64,000 nt of DNA from contig NZ_CP084742.1 in the NCBI RefSeq assembly GCF_020520285.1, positions 2,480,001 to 2,544,000 of the forward strand. Direction: 5' to 3'. The stretch comes from Pseudomonas sp. L5B5 (GTDB lineage Bacteria; Pseudomonadota; Gammaproteobacteria; Pseudomonadales; Pseudomonadaceae). The notes under the pieces are model-generated. The model had not been told where the DNA came from. It worked only from the letters and a program-made list of their open reading frames with translations, and searched no databases. Each line of letters begins with the position of its first letter. The stretch's first letter is position 1. Shown here piece after piece: positions 19,552 through 27,861 of this stretch. The translations under genes and the position numbers were made by a program.

Positions 19552-20877
19552 TCAGTCGAGCCGGGCCGGTGCCAGTTGCTTGGCGGAGCCTTCAACAGGC
19601 CTGGTATTCAGGCGCGAGAGCAGGACGGCGCCGAGGATGCCCACCAGGGCCAGGGCGAACATTCCGGCACGGGGGTCGGCAAACTGGGCCTCGGTCAGGG
19701 TCTTGAGATTGGGCGCGACGAAGCCGCCGAGGTTGCCGATCGAGTTGACCAGGGCGATGCCGCCCGCCGCTGCGGCGCCACTGAGATAGCCGGTAGGCAG
19801 GGTCCAGAACAGCGGCTGCACGGCGACGAAACCGGATGCGGCAAAGCAGAACGCCAGGACCACCGCAACCATGCTGTTACCCAGGGCCGAGGCGGCAATC
19901 CCGACAGCAGCCATGGTCAGCATCACCACCGCCAGGCGCCGGTGCTGGCCGCTGCGGTCGGCATGGCGGGTCACCAGGCGAGTGACCACCAGTGCACAAA
20001 CCCACGGGATCGCGGTGATCAGGCCGACGCTCAAGCCGACGTGCCCGTCCAGCAGGCCGGCGATGCGGGTCGGCAGGTAGAACACCACTCCGTAGACACT
20101 CATCTGGATGGTGAAGTAGGCCAGGCAGAACTGCAGCACTCGAGGATTGCGCAGGGCGCTGAAGAAACCATGAGGGCTGCTGTGCTGCTTGCGGGCGTCT
20201 TCTTCTGCCAGGGCAGCCTGGAGTGCCTGCTTCTGCGTCGCGTCCAGCCAGCGGGCATCGGCCGGGCGGTCGACCAGGTAGAAGTAGGCGGCGATGCCCA
20301 CTACCGATGCCATCAGGCCTTCGACCACGAACAGCCACTGCCAGTTGGTCAAGCCCAATACCCCATGGAACTCCAGCAGCCAGCCCGACAGCGGACTGCC
20401 CAGTACCAGGGCCAGGGGCAGGCCGAAATAGAACAGCCCCAACGCCTGCCCACGGCTCCGCGCCGGGAACCAGTAGGTGAGGTAGAGGATGATGCCCGGG
20501 AAGAACCCGGCTTCGGCCACCCCCAGCAGAAAACGCAGTACATAGAAGGTCTGGGCGTCGTGGGCGAACATCATCGCCGCCGACACCAGGCCCCAGGTGA
20601 CCATGATTCGGCACAGCCAGACCCGGGCGCCGAGACGGTGCAGCATGAAATTGCTGGGCACCTCGAAGAAGGCATAACCGATGAAGAATATGCTCGCGCC
20701 GAACGCGAAGGCGGCATCGCCCAGGCCCGTATCCGCCTGCAGCGCGGCCTTGGCGAAACCGACATTGGAACGGTCGATGAAGGCCAGGATGTACATCAGG
20801 ATCAGGAAGGGCAGCAAACGCAGCCGACTTTTGGAGATGGCGCTGGCAAGTACCAGGGCAGAGTCTGGACGAGTCAT
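19552..20877 (-). CDS. MFS transporter, anion:cation symporter-like, for the sugar acid
   Basis: A 441-residue twelve-helix porter of the ACS (phthalate/galactonate/glucarate permease) type: helix 1 [20 protein letters not shown] with the conserved D-R-x-N, and [20 protein letters not shown] in helix 4. The start at 20877 is supported by AAGGAAC; an upstream frame extension has no family similarity. As first gene of the operon, 31 bp ahead of the dehydratase, it most likely imports the aldonic acid that the operon degrades. Since no sugar dehydrogenase is encoded nearby, the acid rather than the sugar may be the natural growth substrate. Confidence 0.85.
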   Translation of the reverse strand: MTRPDSALVLASAISKSRLRLLPFLILMYILAFIDRSNVGFAKAALQADTGLGDAAFAFGASIFFIGYAFFEVPSNFMLHRLGARVWLCRIMVTWGLVSAAMMFAHDAQTFYVLRFLLGVAEAGFFPGIILYLTYWFPARSRGQALGLFYFGLPLALVLGSPLSGWLLEFHGVLGLTNWQWLFVVEGLMASVVGIAAYFYLVDRPADARWLDATQKQALQAALAEEDARKQHSSPHGFFSALRNPRVLQFCLAYFTIQMSVYGVVFYLPTRIAGLLDGHVGLSVGLITAIPWVCALVVTRLVTRHADRSGQHRRLAVVMLTMAAVGIAASALGNSMVAVVLAFCFAASGFVAVQPLFWTLPTGYLSGAAAAGGIALVNSIGNLGGFVAPNLKTLTEAQFADPRAGMFALALVGILGAVLLSRLNTRPVEGSAKQLAPARLD

Positions 20878-21037
20878 GTCGATGTTCCTTGAATGCCGGT
20901 CAGTGCCTTGCGCAAGGGACAAGGCGGCTTTTTGTAGTTGTGCGCCCCTTGAAGACAGCGGCTTGGCAACAGCTCAAGGGGTGAAGCGACTGTAGCCAGC
21001 CGGCGGAGCGCCGGCTAATCACTTATGGGCATCCGCT

Positions 21038-21087
21038 GATAACCCCAGGTAATCGCTAACCAGCATTTGTTAGCAGTTAGGGTTATC
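21038..21087. promoter_or_regulatory. nested palindromes in the LysR/MFS divergent promoter
   Basis: GATAACCC at 21038-21045 is inverted at 21080-21087 (GGGTTATC), and inside it GCTAAC at 21055-21060 is inverted at 21069-21074 (GTTAGC). The two centres differ by only 2 bp. The block ends 42 bp before the LysR start codon and lies about 160 bp before the MFS start. Position and symmetry make it a strong candidate binding site for the LysR protein. Confidence 0.65.
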
Positions 21088-21129
21088 GGATAGTTTGGGA
21101 TCGCTTCATTCACCGACCATGAGCCGCCC

Positions 21130-22074
21130 ATGACCCGAATTCCCGATGCCAACGTGATCCAGAGCCGCCTGCGCCTGCGGCAATTGCGGTTGATGCTGGC
21201 CTTGCAGGAGTTCGGTTCACTGCGTCGCGCCGCCGACCACATCGGCATGACCCAGCCGGCAGCGACCAAGATGCTGCACGAAGCCGAAGACCTGCTAGGG
21301 GTCGAGTTGTTCGAGCGGTTATCTCGAGGCATGCGTCCTACGCCGTTCGGCGAGACGGTGATCTATTACGCGCGCATGGTCTTCGCCGAGCTCAGCGGCA
21401 TGCGTGAAGAACTGGTGTCCCTGGAGTCGGGCAACTTGGGTCGGGTCACGGTCGGGGCCATTCCGGCCCTGGCTTCGGGATTGCTGACGCGCACTATCGC
21501 TACCCTCAAGCAAAGCCACCCTCGGTTGTCCATGAGCATTCAGGTGGATACCAGCGATGTCCTGGTGCAAGCCTTGTTGCAGGAGCAACTGGATGTGGTC
21601 CTGGGCCGAATTCCAGCCGGAGCGCGAGCCGAGGAGCTGCTGTTCGACAGCCTTGGTGAGGAAGCGCTATGCGTGATCGCCGGAGCTCGGAACCCCCTGG
21701 CCCAAGCCACGCAACTGGATTGGGCGAAACTGCAGGACCAGACCTGGGTATTGCAACAGCATCCCAGCCCCATGCGCTCGATCGTCAACCAGGTGTTCCA
21801 CAACGCCCGGGTCGATATTCCCAGCAGCATCGTCGAGACCACCTCGATCATGACCTTGCTGTCCCTGGTCCAGCAGACAGACATGATCGGCGTCACCCCG
21901 GTTTCGGTGGTCGAGGATTACCCCGGCCGGCACCTGCTGGCCGTCCTGCCGATCCAGTTCGAGGCGCGCCTGCCGCCCTTCGGCCTGATCACCCGCCGCC
22001 AGCGGATCCAGTCCTCGGCGATGCAGGCCTTCATGGATGCGGTACGCCAGGAACACATGTTGATACGCAACTGA
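21130..22074 (+). CDS. LysR-family regulator of the sugar-acid operon (GbpR-like)
   Basis: A 314-residue LysR protein with the N-terminal pattern LRLRQLRLMLALQEFGSLRR and HIGMTQPAATKMLHEAEDLL, which is typical of the GbpR/ChvE-type subgroup linked to sugar and sugar-acid use. The effector domain begins near VTVGAIPALASGLLTRTIA. It is divergent from the MFS gene with 252 bp between the start codons, and the nested palindromes lie next to its start. It should activate or repress the four-gene operon in response to a sugar-acid intermediate. Confidence 0.85.
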   Translation: MTRIPDANVIQSRLRLRQLRLMLALQEFGSLRRAADHIGMTQPAATKMLHEAEDLLGVELFERLSRGMRPTPFGETVIYYARMVFAELSGMREELVSLESGNLGRVTVGAIPALASGLLTRTIATLKQSHPRLSMSIQVDTSDVLVQALLQEQLDVVLGRIPAGARAEELLFDSLGEEALCVIAGARNPLAQATQLDWAKLQDQTWVLQQHPSPMRSIVNQVFHNARVDIPSSIVETTSIMTLLSLVQQTDMIGVTPVSVVEDYPGRHLLAVLPIQFEARLPPFGLITRRQRIQSSAMQAFMDAVRQEHMLIRN

Positions 22075-22148
22075 ACAGCGATTTGGCGAGGCCACGAATA
22101 CCTCGCTAAACCGTCGGCCGGGCATTGCACCCGGCCGGCGTGCCTCGG

Positions 22149-23012
22149 TCAGGCGTTCTTGCGGAACACGAACACCAGCCCGACGATGATCAGGCCCATG
22201 CCGAACAGGCTCAGCAGCGCCAGGCGATTACCGAAGATCAGGTAGTCCATCACTGCGGTCACCGCCGGCACCAGGTAGAACAGACTGGTGACATTCACCA
22301 GGTTGCCCTGGGCGATCAGCCGATACAGCAGCAGCGTGGCCAGCACCGAAACCACCAGCCCCATCCACAGCACCGGGATCACGAACCCGGCGCTGTGTTC
22401 GAAGTGAAACGGCTGGAACGGGATGAACACTGCGCACAGCAGCAAACCTGCCAGGTACTGCACCGGCAAGGTCCCCAGTGGGTTGTCGGTGATGCGCTTC
22501 TGCATGATCGAGCCGACAGTCATGCTCACCAGGGCCAACAGCCCGCAAAGCATGCCGCTGATCGAGATCCCTGCCAGGCCGATGCCCTGGTACACCACCA
22601 TGATCAGCCCGGCGAGCCCCAGGCCCAGGCCGAACAGGCGGCTCCAGGAACGCTGGCGCTCCATCAGCACCACGGTCAGGATCGGCTGCACCCCCATGAT
22701 GGTAGCCATCACCCCGGGGGTGACTTTCAAGTCCAGGGCCAGGATGTAGAAGATCTGGTAGGCGCCCAGCAGTACCAGGCCCGTGGCCACGGCAAACCCC
22801 ATGGCCCGGCGCCCCCTGGGCAAGCGCAGCTTGAGCAAGGGCACCAGCAGCACCAGGCCGGCCAGGGCAATGGCGAAGCGCACCAGCAGGAACGCGAAGG
22901 GCGAGGCATGGGCCAGCCCCCATTTGGAGAAGATCGCGCCGCTGCTCCAGAGCAGGACGAACAGGCTCGTGGAAGCCGCTGCATAAGCGGATTTTTTTGA
23001 AATGAGCAACAT
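22149..23012 (-). CDS. EamA/DMT-family transporter
   Basis: A 287-residue ten-helix membrane protein with two EamA halves (STSLFVLLWSSGAIFSKWGL; later GLVVSVLATLLLYRLIAQGN). The ATG at 23012 is placed behind AGGTGG at five bases; a GTG three codons upstream is less well placed. It probably exports a small metabolite. It converges on the LysR gene of the sugar-acid operon with a 74-bp gap and has no clear partner. Confidence 0.8.
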   Translation of the reverse strand: MLLISKKSAYAAASTSLFVLLWSSGAIFSKWGLAHASPFAFLLVRFAIALAGLVLLVPLLKLRLPRGRRAMGFAVATGLVLLGAYQIFYILALDLKVTPGVMATIMGVQPILTVVLMERQRSWSRLFGLGLGLAGLIMVVYQGIGLAGISISGMLCGLLALVSMTVGSIMQKRITDNPLGTLPVQYLAGLLLCAVFIPFQPFHFEHSAGFVIPVLWMGLVVSVLATLLLYRLIAQGNLVNVTSLFYLVPAVTAVMDYLIFGNRLALLSLFGMGLIIVGLVFVFRKNA

Positions 23013-23110
23013 GAAAACCACCTGTATTCAGGCAAGAAGCCAATTCAGCCAGGGCTGAAGTTCAGTAGTGTTTTTTTCAGGCAGGCAGGAGGAACAGCAG
23101 CAGTTGCTGA

Positions 23111-23275
23111 TCAGCCCGAGAAGCCAACGCCCGGCGGTGATACGACTGCGTATACCGGCGTGCTACTGACAGGTGGGGGGTACTGACCGATCTGCACAGG
23201 CTGTTGATTCCCGCACGGCACGACGCCAGCGTTGACCGCTGAAACCACTACCGCGTTGAAGGGAGATGAGGCCAT
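23111..23275 (-). CDS. small proline/valine-rich protein of unknown function
   Basis: A 54-codon frame, starting ATG at 23275 and ending TGA at 23111, encodes a peptide that begins MASSPFNAVVVSAVNAGVV and ends TPVYAVVSPPGVGFSG. The composition (Val, Pro, Ser, Gly; no charged residues at all) is too coherent to look random, and the frame fills the only gap between the EamA gene and lpxO. No good Shine-Dalgarno sequence is visible, which weakens the case. I do not recognise a function. With no charge and no signal peptide it could be membrane-associated or disordered. The call should be treated as a candidate small gene. Confidence 0.45.
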   Translation of the reverse strand: MASSPFNAVVVSAVNAGVVPCGNQQPVQIGQYPPPVSSTPVYAVVSPPGVGFSG

Positions 23276-23293
23276 GTGCCGAGGGTTCTCGAA

Positions 23294-23322
23294 GGGGGAA
23301 AAGAACGAGTCGCCTGACTCGT
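23294..23322 (-). terminator. Rho-independent terminator of lpxO
   Basis: On the minus strand ACGAGTC and GACTCGT form a 7-bp stem with a 4-base loop, followed by TCTTTTCCCCC. It lies 43 bp after the lpxO stop and 19 bp before the start of the small ORF. Confidence 0.75.
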
Positions 23323-23364
23323 CGAGCGCCGAATATAACCAGCGCCCGATATTCATTGCAAGAT

Positions 23365-24303
23365 TTATCCGAACAGCCATTTCCACAGGATGACCAGCAC
23401 CACCACCGCCAGAACGGGGCGCAGGATGCGGTACAGTTTGGGATTGCGGCGCTTCCACTGCTTGACCACGCCACTGAAGCTGTCGCTGAAGCGCTTGCTC
23501 CAGGCATAGGCCTGGTTGATCCCGCCGACGCGCTCGTCGTCGAGGTTCTGCGGTGCGGTGGCCCGACCCAGCTGGGCACTGACCCAACGGTTGATGCGGG
23601 TCATCAGGCGGCTGCTCAGGGGGCGCTCGATGTCGCAGAACAGGATCACCCGGGTGATCTCGGTCTCGTTCTTCACCCAGTGCACGTAGGTCTCGTCGAA
23701 CATCACGTCTTCACCGTCACGCCAGGCGTATTCCTCGCCATCGACGAAGATCCGGCAGGCGTCCGAGTTGGGCGTCGACAGCCCCAGGTGATAACGCAGG
23801 GAACCGGCGAAGGGATCGCGGTGCGGGTTCAGGTGGCTGCCACCGGGCAACAGCGCGAACATCGCGCCCTTGACGTTGGGGATGGCACTCACCAGTTCGA
23901 CGGTCTTGGGGCACAGGGCCTCGGCCGAAGGCAGCGGCTTGTCGTACCACTTGAGGTAGAAGCGCTTCCAGCCCTTCTTGAAGAAGGAGCCGAAACCGGC
24001 ATCGTTGTTCTTCTCGGCAGCGCGGATGTAACCCTCGTCGAACAGGTGCATGGCCTCTTCGCGGATCACTTCCCAGTTGTCCCGCAGGATATCCAGTTCG
24101 GGAAACTTGCTGCGATCCAGGTAGGGCTTGGAGGGAACGCCGGAAAACAGGTACATCAGCGCGTTGTAGGGGGCGAACAGCGCCGAATGGTTGACGAACT
24201 GGCGCAGTACCGGCAGGCGCGCCTTGCCGCGCAGGTGCACGAAAAGGATGCTGCCGATGAACAGCGACAACACCCCGAACTTGGCGGCAAAGGAAAAGCT
24301 CAT
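23365..24303 (-). CDS. lpxO: lipid A / aspartyl-asparaginyl beta-hydroxylase family dioxygenase
   Basis: A 312-residue protein with an N-terminal membrane anchor (FGVLSLFIGSILFVHL), a second hydrophobic helix at the C-terminus, and an Fe(II)/2-oxoglutarate dioxygenase core: the HxD ligands in LNPHRDPFAGSLRYHLGL and a distal histidine in FDETYVHWVKN. This matches LpxO, which adds a 2-hydroxyl group to the secondary laurate chain of lipid A at the inner membrane. Length agrees. AAGGAG precedes ATG at 24303. Some pseudomonads carry two LpxO-like genes with different chain specificity, so the exact position hydroxylated is not certain. Confidence 0.87.
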   Translation of the reverse strand: MSFSFAAKFGVLSLFIGSILFVHLRGKARLPVLRQFVNHSALFAPYNALMYLFSGVPSKPYLDRSKFPELDILRDNWEVIREEAMHLFDEGYIRAAEKNNDAGFGSFFKKGWKRFYLKWYDKPLPSAEALCPKTVELVSAIPNVKGAMFALLPGGSHLNPHRDPFAGSLRYHLGLSTPNSDACRIFVDGEEYAWRDGEDVMFDETYVHWVKNETEITRVILFCDIERPLSSRLMTRINRWVSAQLGRATAPQNLDDERVGGINQAYAWSKRFSDSFSGVVKQWKRRNPKLYRILRPVLAVVVLVILWKWLFG

Positions 24304-24405
24304 GCAACAACTCCTTGGAAATAGGTGCCTGCCGGGGAAGTCTTCACCCGACCTGGCAGCCGGCAATGATAAACACTCCCGGCCCCTGGAAAAACCCGCG
24401 CAACC

Positions 24406-24444
24406 CAACATTCAGCGTTAACGGTTGTGCAACAAAGGCGTTAA
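24406..24444. promoter_or_regulatory. imperfect direct repeat upstream of lpxO
   Basis: CAACA-(4)-GCGTTAA at 24406-24421 recurs as CAACA-(3)-GCGTTAA at 24430-24444, 24 bp apart, about 100-140 bp upstream of the lpxO start and on its promoter side. Two turns of spacing fit binding of a response regulator dimer. The binding protein is not known. Confidence 0.4.
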
Positions 24445-24528
24445 GTAGCATAAGCCGCGCCATGAACGACTGATATGGATCAGCCCCAGGCCCGTGACTC
24501 GACGCCACGGGACCTGTGGCGGCAACCG

Positions 24529-25503
24529 TTACTGCTGGTTTTCCTGCTCGGTGAACAGGTCGCTGAACAGCATGCTCGACAGGTAGCGCTCACCAGAGTC
24601 GGGCAGGATCACCACGATGGTCTTGCCTTGCATTTCCGGGGTTTCCGCCAGGCGCACCGCCACGGCCATCGCCGCCCCGCAGGAAATGCCGCAGAGGATG
24701 CCCTCCTCCTGCATCAGGCGCAGGGCCATGGCCTTGGACTCTTCGTCGGTCACCAGTTCCACCCGGTCCACCATGTCCAGGTCCAGGTTCTTGGGTACGA
24801 AACCGGCGCCGATCCCCTGGATCTTGTGCGGGCTGGGCTTGATTTCTTCGCCGGCCAGCTTCTGGCTGATCACTGGCGAGGTGACCGGCTCCACCGCCAC
24901 CGCGAGGATCGGCTTGCCCTGGGTCTTTTTGATGTAGCGCGACACACCGGTGATGGTGCCGCCGGTGCCGACACCCGCCACCAGCACATCCACGGCGCCG
25001 TCGGTGTCGTTCCAGATTTCCGGGCCGGTGGTCTTTTCGTGGATCGCCGGGTTGGCCGGGTTGTCGAACTGCTGCGGCATGAAGTAGGTGCCCGGATCGC
25101 TGGCGACGATCTCTGCGGCCTTGTCGATGGCGCCCTTCATGCCCTTGGCCGGCTCGGTGAGCACCAACTCGGCCCCCAGGGCCTTGAGCACCTTGCGCCG
25201 CTCGATGCTCATGGACGCCGGCATGGTCAGCATCAGCTTGTAGCCACGGGCTGCGGCGACGAAGGCCAGGCCGATCCCGGTATTGCCCGACGTTGGCTCG
25301 ACGATGGTCATGCCGGGCTTGAGCCGGCCAGTGCTTTCAGCGTCCCAGATCATGTTGGCGCCGATCCGGCATTTCACCGAGTAGCCCGGGTTGCGCCCTT
25401 CGATCTTGGCCAGGATGGTCACCCCGCGCGGGGCGATGCGGTTGATCTGCACCAAGGGCGTGTTACCGATGGAATGGGCGTTGTCAGCGAAAATTCGGCT
25501 CAT
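24529..25503 (-). CDS. cysK: cysteine synthase A (O-acetylserine sulfhydrylase)
   Basis: A 324-residue PLP enzyme that makes cysteine from O-acetylserine and sulfide. The PLP lysine is K44 in [14 protein letters not shown]; the substrate loop is [12 protein letters not shown] and the phosphate cup [10 protein letters not shown]. The C-terminal serine-containing stretch [14 protein letters not shown] is intact. It is complete and of family length. ATG at 25503 is used because the family starts [17 protein letters not shown]. The gene stands alone between lpxO and a divergent membrane-protein gene. Confidence 0.96.
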   Translation of the reverse strand: MSRIFADNAHSIGNTPLVQINRIAPRGVTILAKIEGRNPGYSVKCRIGANMIWDAESTGRLKPGMTIVEPTSGNTGIGLAFVAAARGYKLMLTMPASMSIERRKVLKALGAELVLTEPAKGMKGAIDKAAEIVASDPGTYFMPQQFDNPANPAIHEKTTGPEIWNDTDGAVDVLVAGVGTGGTITGVSRYIKKTQGKPILAVAVEPVTSPVISQKLAGEEIKPSPHKIQGIGAGFVPKNLDLDMVDRVELVTDEESKAMALRLMQEEGILCGISCGAAMAVAVRLAETPEMQGKTIVVILPDSGERYLSSMLFSDLFTEQENQQ

Positions 25504-25631
25504 GGCTGGGTCCTTATGCAGCAGTGAAGAAGGCCTCAAGGGTATGCCTGGCGTCCTTGAGCGTCCAGTCAAGCCGAACGACCCGCAGCCCGGGCAGTCA
25601 ATGCCTTTATATGGACTGGAGGTTGCTGCTC

Positions 25632-26708
25632 ATGAAACGTCGCTATCGCTGGCCCCTGTGGACCCTGGCGGGCCTGATCGCAATGCTGGTCGGGCTGCAT
25701 ATCGCGCTGCCCTACCTGGTGCGCGACTACCTGAACGACAAGCTCGCGGACATGGGCGACTACCGCGGCCGGATCGGCGATGTCGACCTGGCCCTGTGGC
25801 GTGGCGCCTACCGCATCAACGGCCTGGAGATCGTCAAGGTCAGCGGCAAGGTGCCGGTACCCTTCGTCAAGGCGCCGCTGGTCGACTTGTCGGTGAGCTG
25901 GCATTCGCTGTGGTACGACCACGCAGTGGTGGCCAAGGTGCAGTTCGTCCAGCCGGAACTGAACTTCGTCGACGGCGGTGCCGACAAGCAGGCATCGCAG
26001 ACCGGTGAAGGCACCGACTGGCGGGCGCAGCTGGGCAAGCTGTTGCCCATCACCCTCGATGAGCTGCGCATCGACGACGGCAAGATCCACTTTCGCAACT
26101 TCAGCTCCACACCGCCGGTGAATATGGGCGCGACCCAGGTCAACGCCAGCTTCTACAACCTGACCAACGTGGTGGATACCCAGGGCAAGCGCGACGCACG
26201 CTTCGACGGCAAGGCCCTGCTCCAGGGCCAGGCGCCCATGGAAAGCACCGCCACCTTCGACCCCCTGAGCAACTTCGAGGACTTCGAGTTCCGCCTGCGG
26301 GCCCGGGACATCGAGCTCAAGCGTTTCAACGACTTCGCCTCGGCCTACGGCAAGTTCGACTTCAAGGCCGGACACGGCGACCTGGTGATCGAGGCCCAGG
26401 CCGAAAAGGGCCAGTTGCACGGCTATATCAAGCCACTGCTGCGGGACGTGGAAGTCTTCGACTGGCAACAGGATGTAGAGAACCGCGACAAGAACATCTT
26501 GCGCTCGGTATGGGAGGCGCTGGTGGGCGCCGGGGAAACCCTGCTGAAGAACCAGCGCAAGAATCAGTTCGCCACCCGGGTGGAGCTCAGTGGCAACGTG
26601 CACCAGCAAGATATCAGCGCGTTCCAGGCGTTTTTGCAGATCTTGCGCAACGGTTTCATCCAGGCCTTCAATGCCCGCTACGAGCAGCCCAAGCCTGCGG
26701 CTGACTGA
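25632..26708 (+). CDS. DUF748-type AsmA-like envelope protein
   Basis: A 358-residue protein with an N-terminal transmembrane helix (WTLAGLIAMLVGLHIALPYL) and a long periplasmic part made of repeated beta-strands (NGLEIVKVSGKVPVPFVKAP; TLDELRIDDGKIHFRNFSST), the pattern of DUF748/AsmA-like proteins. Relatives are thought to form elongated beta-groove bridges in the envelope. ATG at 25632 lies behind GGAGG; another ATG 21 bp upstream is in frame. The strong hairpin at 26720-26748 ends the unit. Specific function is unknown. Confidence 0.75.
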   Translation: MKRRYRWPLWTLAGLIAMLVGLHIALPYLVRDYLNDKLADMGDYRGRIGDVDLALWRGAYRINGLEIVKVSGKVPVPFVKAPLVDLSVSWHSLWYDHAVVAKVQFVQPELNFVDGGADKQASQTGEGTDWRAQLGKLLPITLDELRIDDGKIHFRNFSSTPPVNMGATQVNASFYNLTNVVDTQGKRDARFDGKALLQGQAPMESTATFDPLSNFEDFEFRLRARDIELKRFNDFASAYGKFDFKAGHGDLVIEAQAEKGQLHGYIKPLLRDVEVFDWQQDVENRDKNILRSVWEALVGAGETLLKNQRKNQFATRVELSGNVHQQDISAFQAFLQILRNGFIQAFNARYEQPKPAAD

Positions 26709-26719
26709 GTCACCCCGTG

Positions 26720-26748
26720 ACGCCCCATTCAGAGACTGAATGGGGCGT
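26720..26748 (+). terminator. terminator hairpin after the DUF748 gene
   Basis: A perfect 12-bp stem, ACGCCCCATTCA paired with TGAATGGGGCGT, encloses a 5-base loop and starts 12 bp after the stop codon. The T-run is poor. Confidence 0.7.
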
Positions 26749-26851
26749 CCACGTTCACAGTCGACCAGGCCGCGCGTTATAGTCGCGCCATTCGTGTCCA
26801 TTCAAGCGACCTGCCCCGGGCAGCTCGTCGTCACCGTTCGAGGAATTGCAG

Positions 26852-27697
26852 ATGAAGTTCGAAGGCACCCGCGCATACGTTGCCACCGATGACCTGAAGC
26901 TGGCCGTCAACGCCGCCATTACCCTGGAACGGCCACTGCTGGTCAAGGGCGAACCCGGCACCGGCAAGACCATGCTCGCCGAGCAGCTGGCCGAATCCTT
27001 CGGCGCCAAGCTGATCACCTGGCACATCAAATCCACTACCAAGGCCCACCAAGGCCTATACGAGTACGACGCGGTGAGCCGCCTGCGCGACTCGCAGCTG
27101 GGCGTGGACAAGGTCCACGACATCCGCAACTACCTGAAGAAGGGCAAGCTCTGGGAAGCCTTCGAATCCGAGGAGCGGGTGATCCTGCTGATCGACGAGA
27201 TCGACAAGGCCGACATCGAGTTCCCCAACGACCTGCTGCAGGAACTGGACAAGATGGAGTTCTACGTCTACGAAATCGACGAGACCATCAAGGCCAAGCA
27301 GCGGCCGATCATCATCATTACCTCCAACAACGAGAAGGAACTGCCGGACGCCTTCCTGCGCCGCTGCTTCTTCCACTACATCGCCTTCCCCGATCGCCCG
27401 ACCCTGCAGAAGATCGTCGACGTGCACTACCCGGACATCAAGAAGGACCTGGTCAGCGAAGCCCTGGACGTGTTCTTCGACGTACGCAAGGTGCCAGGCC
27501 TGAAGAAGAAGCCCTCGACCTCGGAACTGGTGGACTGGCTCAAGCTGCTGATGGCCGACAACATCGGCGAAGCGGTGCTGCGCGAGCGCGATCCGACCAA
27601 GGCCATCCCGCCCCTGGCCGGCGCCCTGGTGAAGAACGAGCAGGACGTGCAACTGCTCGAGCGCCTGGCGTTCATGAGCCGTCGCGGTAGTCGTTAG
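26852..27697 (+). CDS. MoxR-type AAA+ ATPase
   Basis: A 281-residue AAA+ protein: Walker A GEPGTGKTMLAEQL (about residues 36-43), Walker B VILLIDEIDKAD (about 109-120), sensor 1 IIITSNNEKELPDAFLRRCF with an arginine finger. It is the CoxD/MoxR subtype that works as a chaperone-like remodelling ATPase together with a VWA protein. The VWA partner follows 164 bp downstream, with a repeat element between. ATG at 26852 is preceded by GAGGAA. The client protein is not encoded nearby, so the target is unknown. Confidence 0.9.
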   Translation: MKFEGTRAYVATDDLKLAVNAAITLERPLLVKGEPGTGKTMLAEQLAESFGAKLITWHIKSTTKAHQGLYEYDAVSRLRDSQLGVDKVHDIRNYLKKGKLWEAFESEERVILLIDEIDKADIEFPNDLLQELDKMEFYVYEIDETIKAKQRPIIIITSNNEKELPDAFLRRCFFHYIAFPDRPTLQKIVDVHYPDIKKDLVSEALDVFFDVRKVPGLKKKPSTSELVDWLKLLMADNIGEAVLRERDPTKAIPPLAGALVKNEQDVQLLERLAFMSRRGSR

Positions 27698-27838
27698 GCT
27701 CTGCCCAGAAGCTGCCTGCGCGTCGATCATGCTGCGTTAGAAACCGGTTCGGAATGCTCATTTAGCTCGCTAAACTCCGCCTCCTCACCTGTTTCTGCCT
27801 TGCCTGATCGCCGCTCGGCGAGCTTTTGAACAGACCCC
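27698..27838. repeat. long-palindrome repeat element, copy A
   Basis: Ends are imperfect inverted repeats (TCTGCCCAGAAGCT at the left; AGCTTTTGAACAGA at the right). The centre carries AATGCTCATTTA followed by TAAACTCCGCCTCCTCACCTGTTT. The same centre occurs in copy B at 53810-53965, although the outer ends differ. It fills the gap between the MoxR and VWA genes and resembles the dispersed Pseudomonas intergenic elements with a conserved core. Confidence 0.65.
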
Positions 27839-27861
27839 TAGATCATTAGAGAGCCATATTC

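Noticed and set aside
24491..24511. CCCGTG/CACGGG hairpin after cysK as terminator
   Set aside because: Stem is only 6 bp and there is no T-run on either strand, so it was not listed as a feature.
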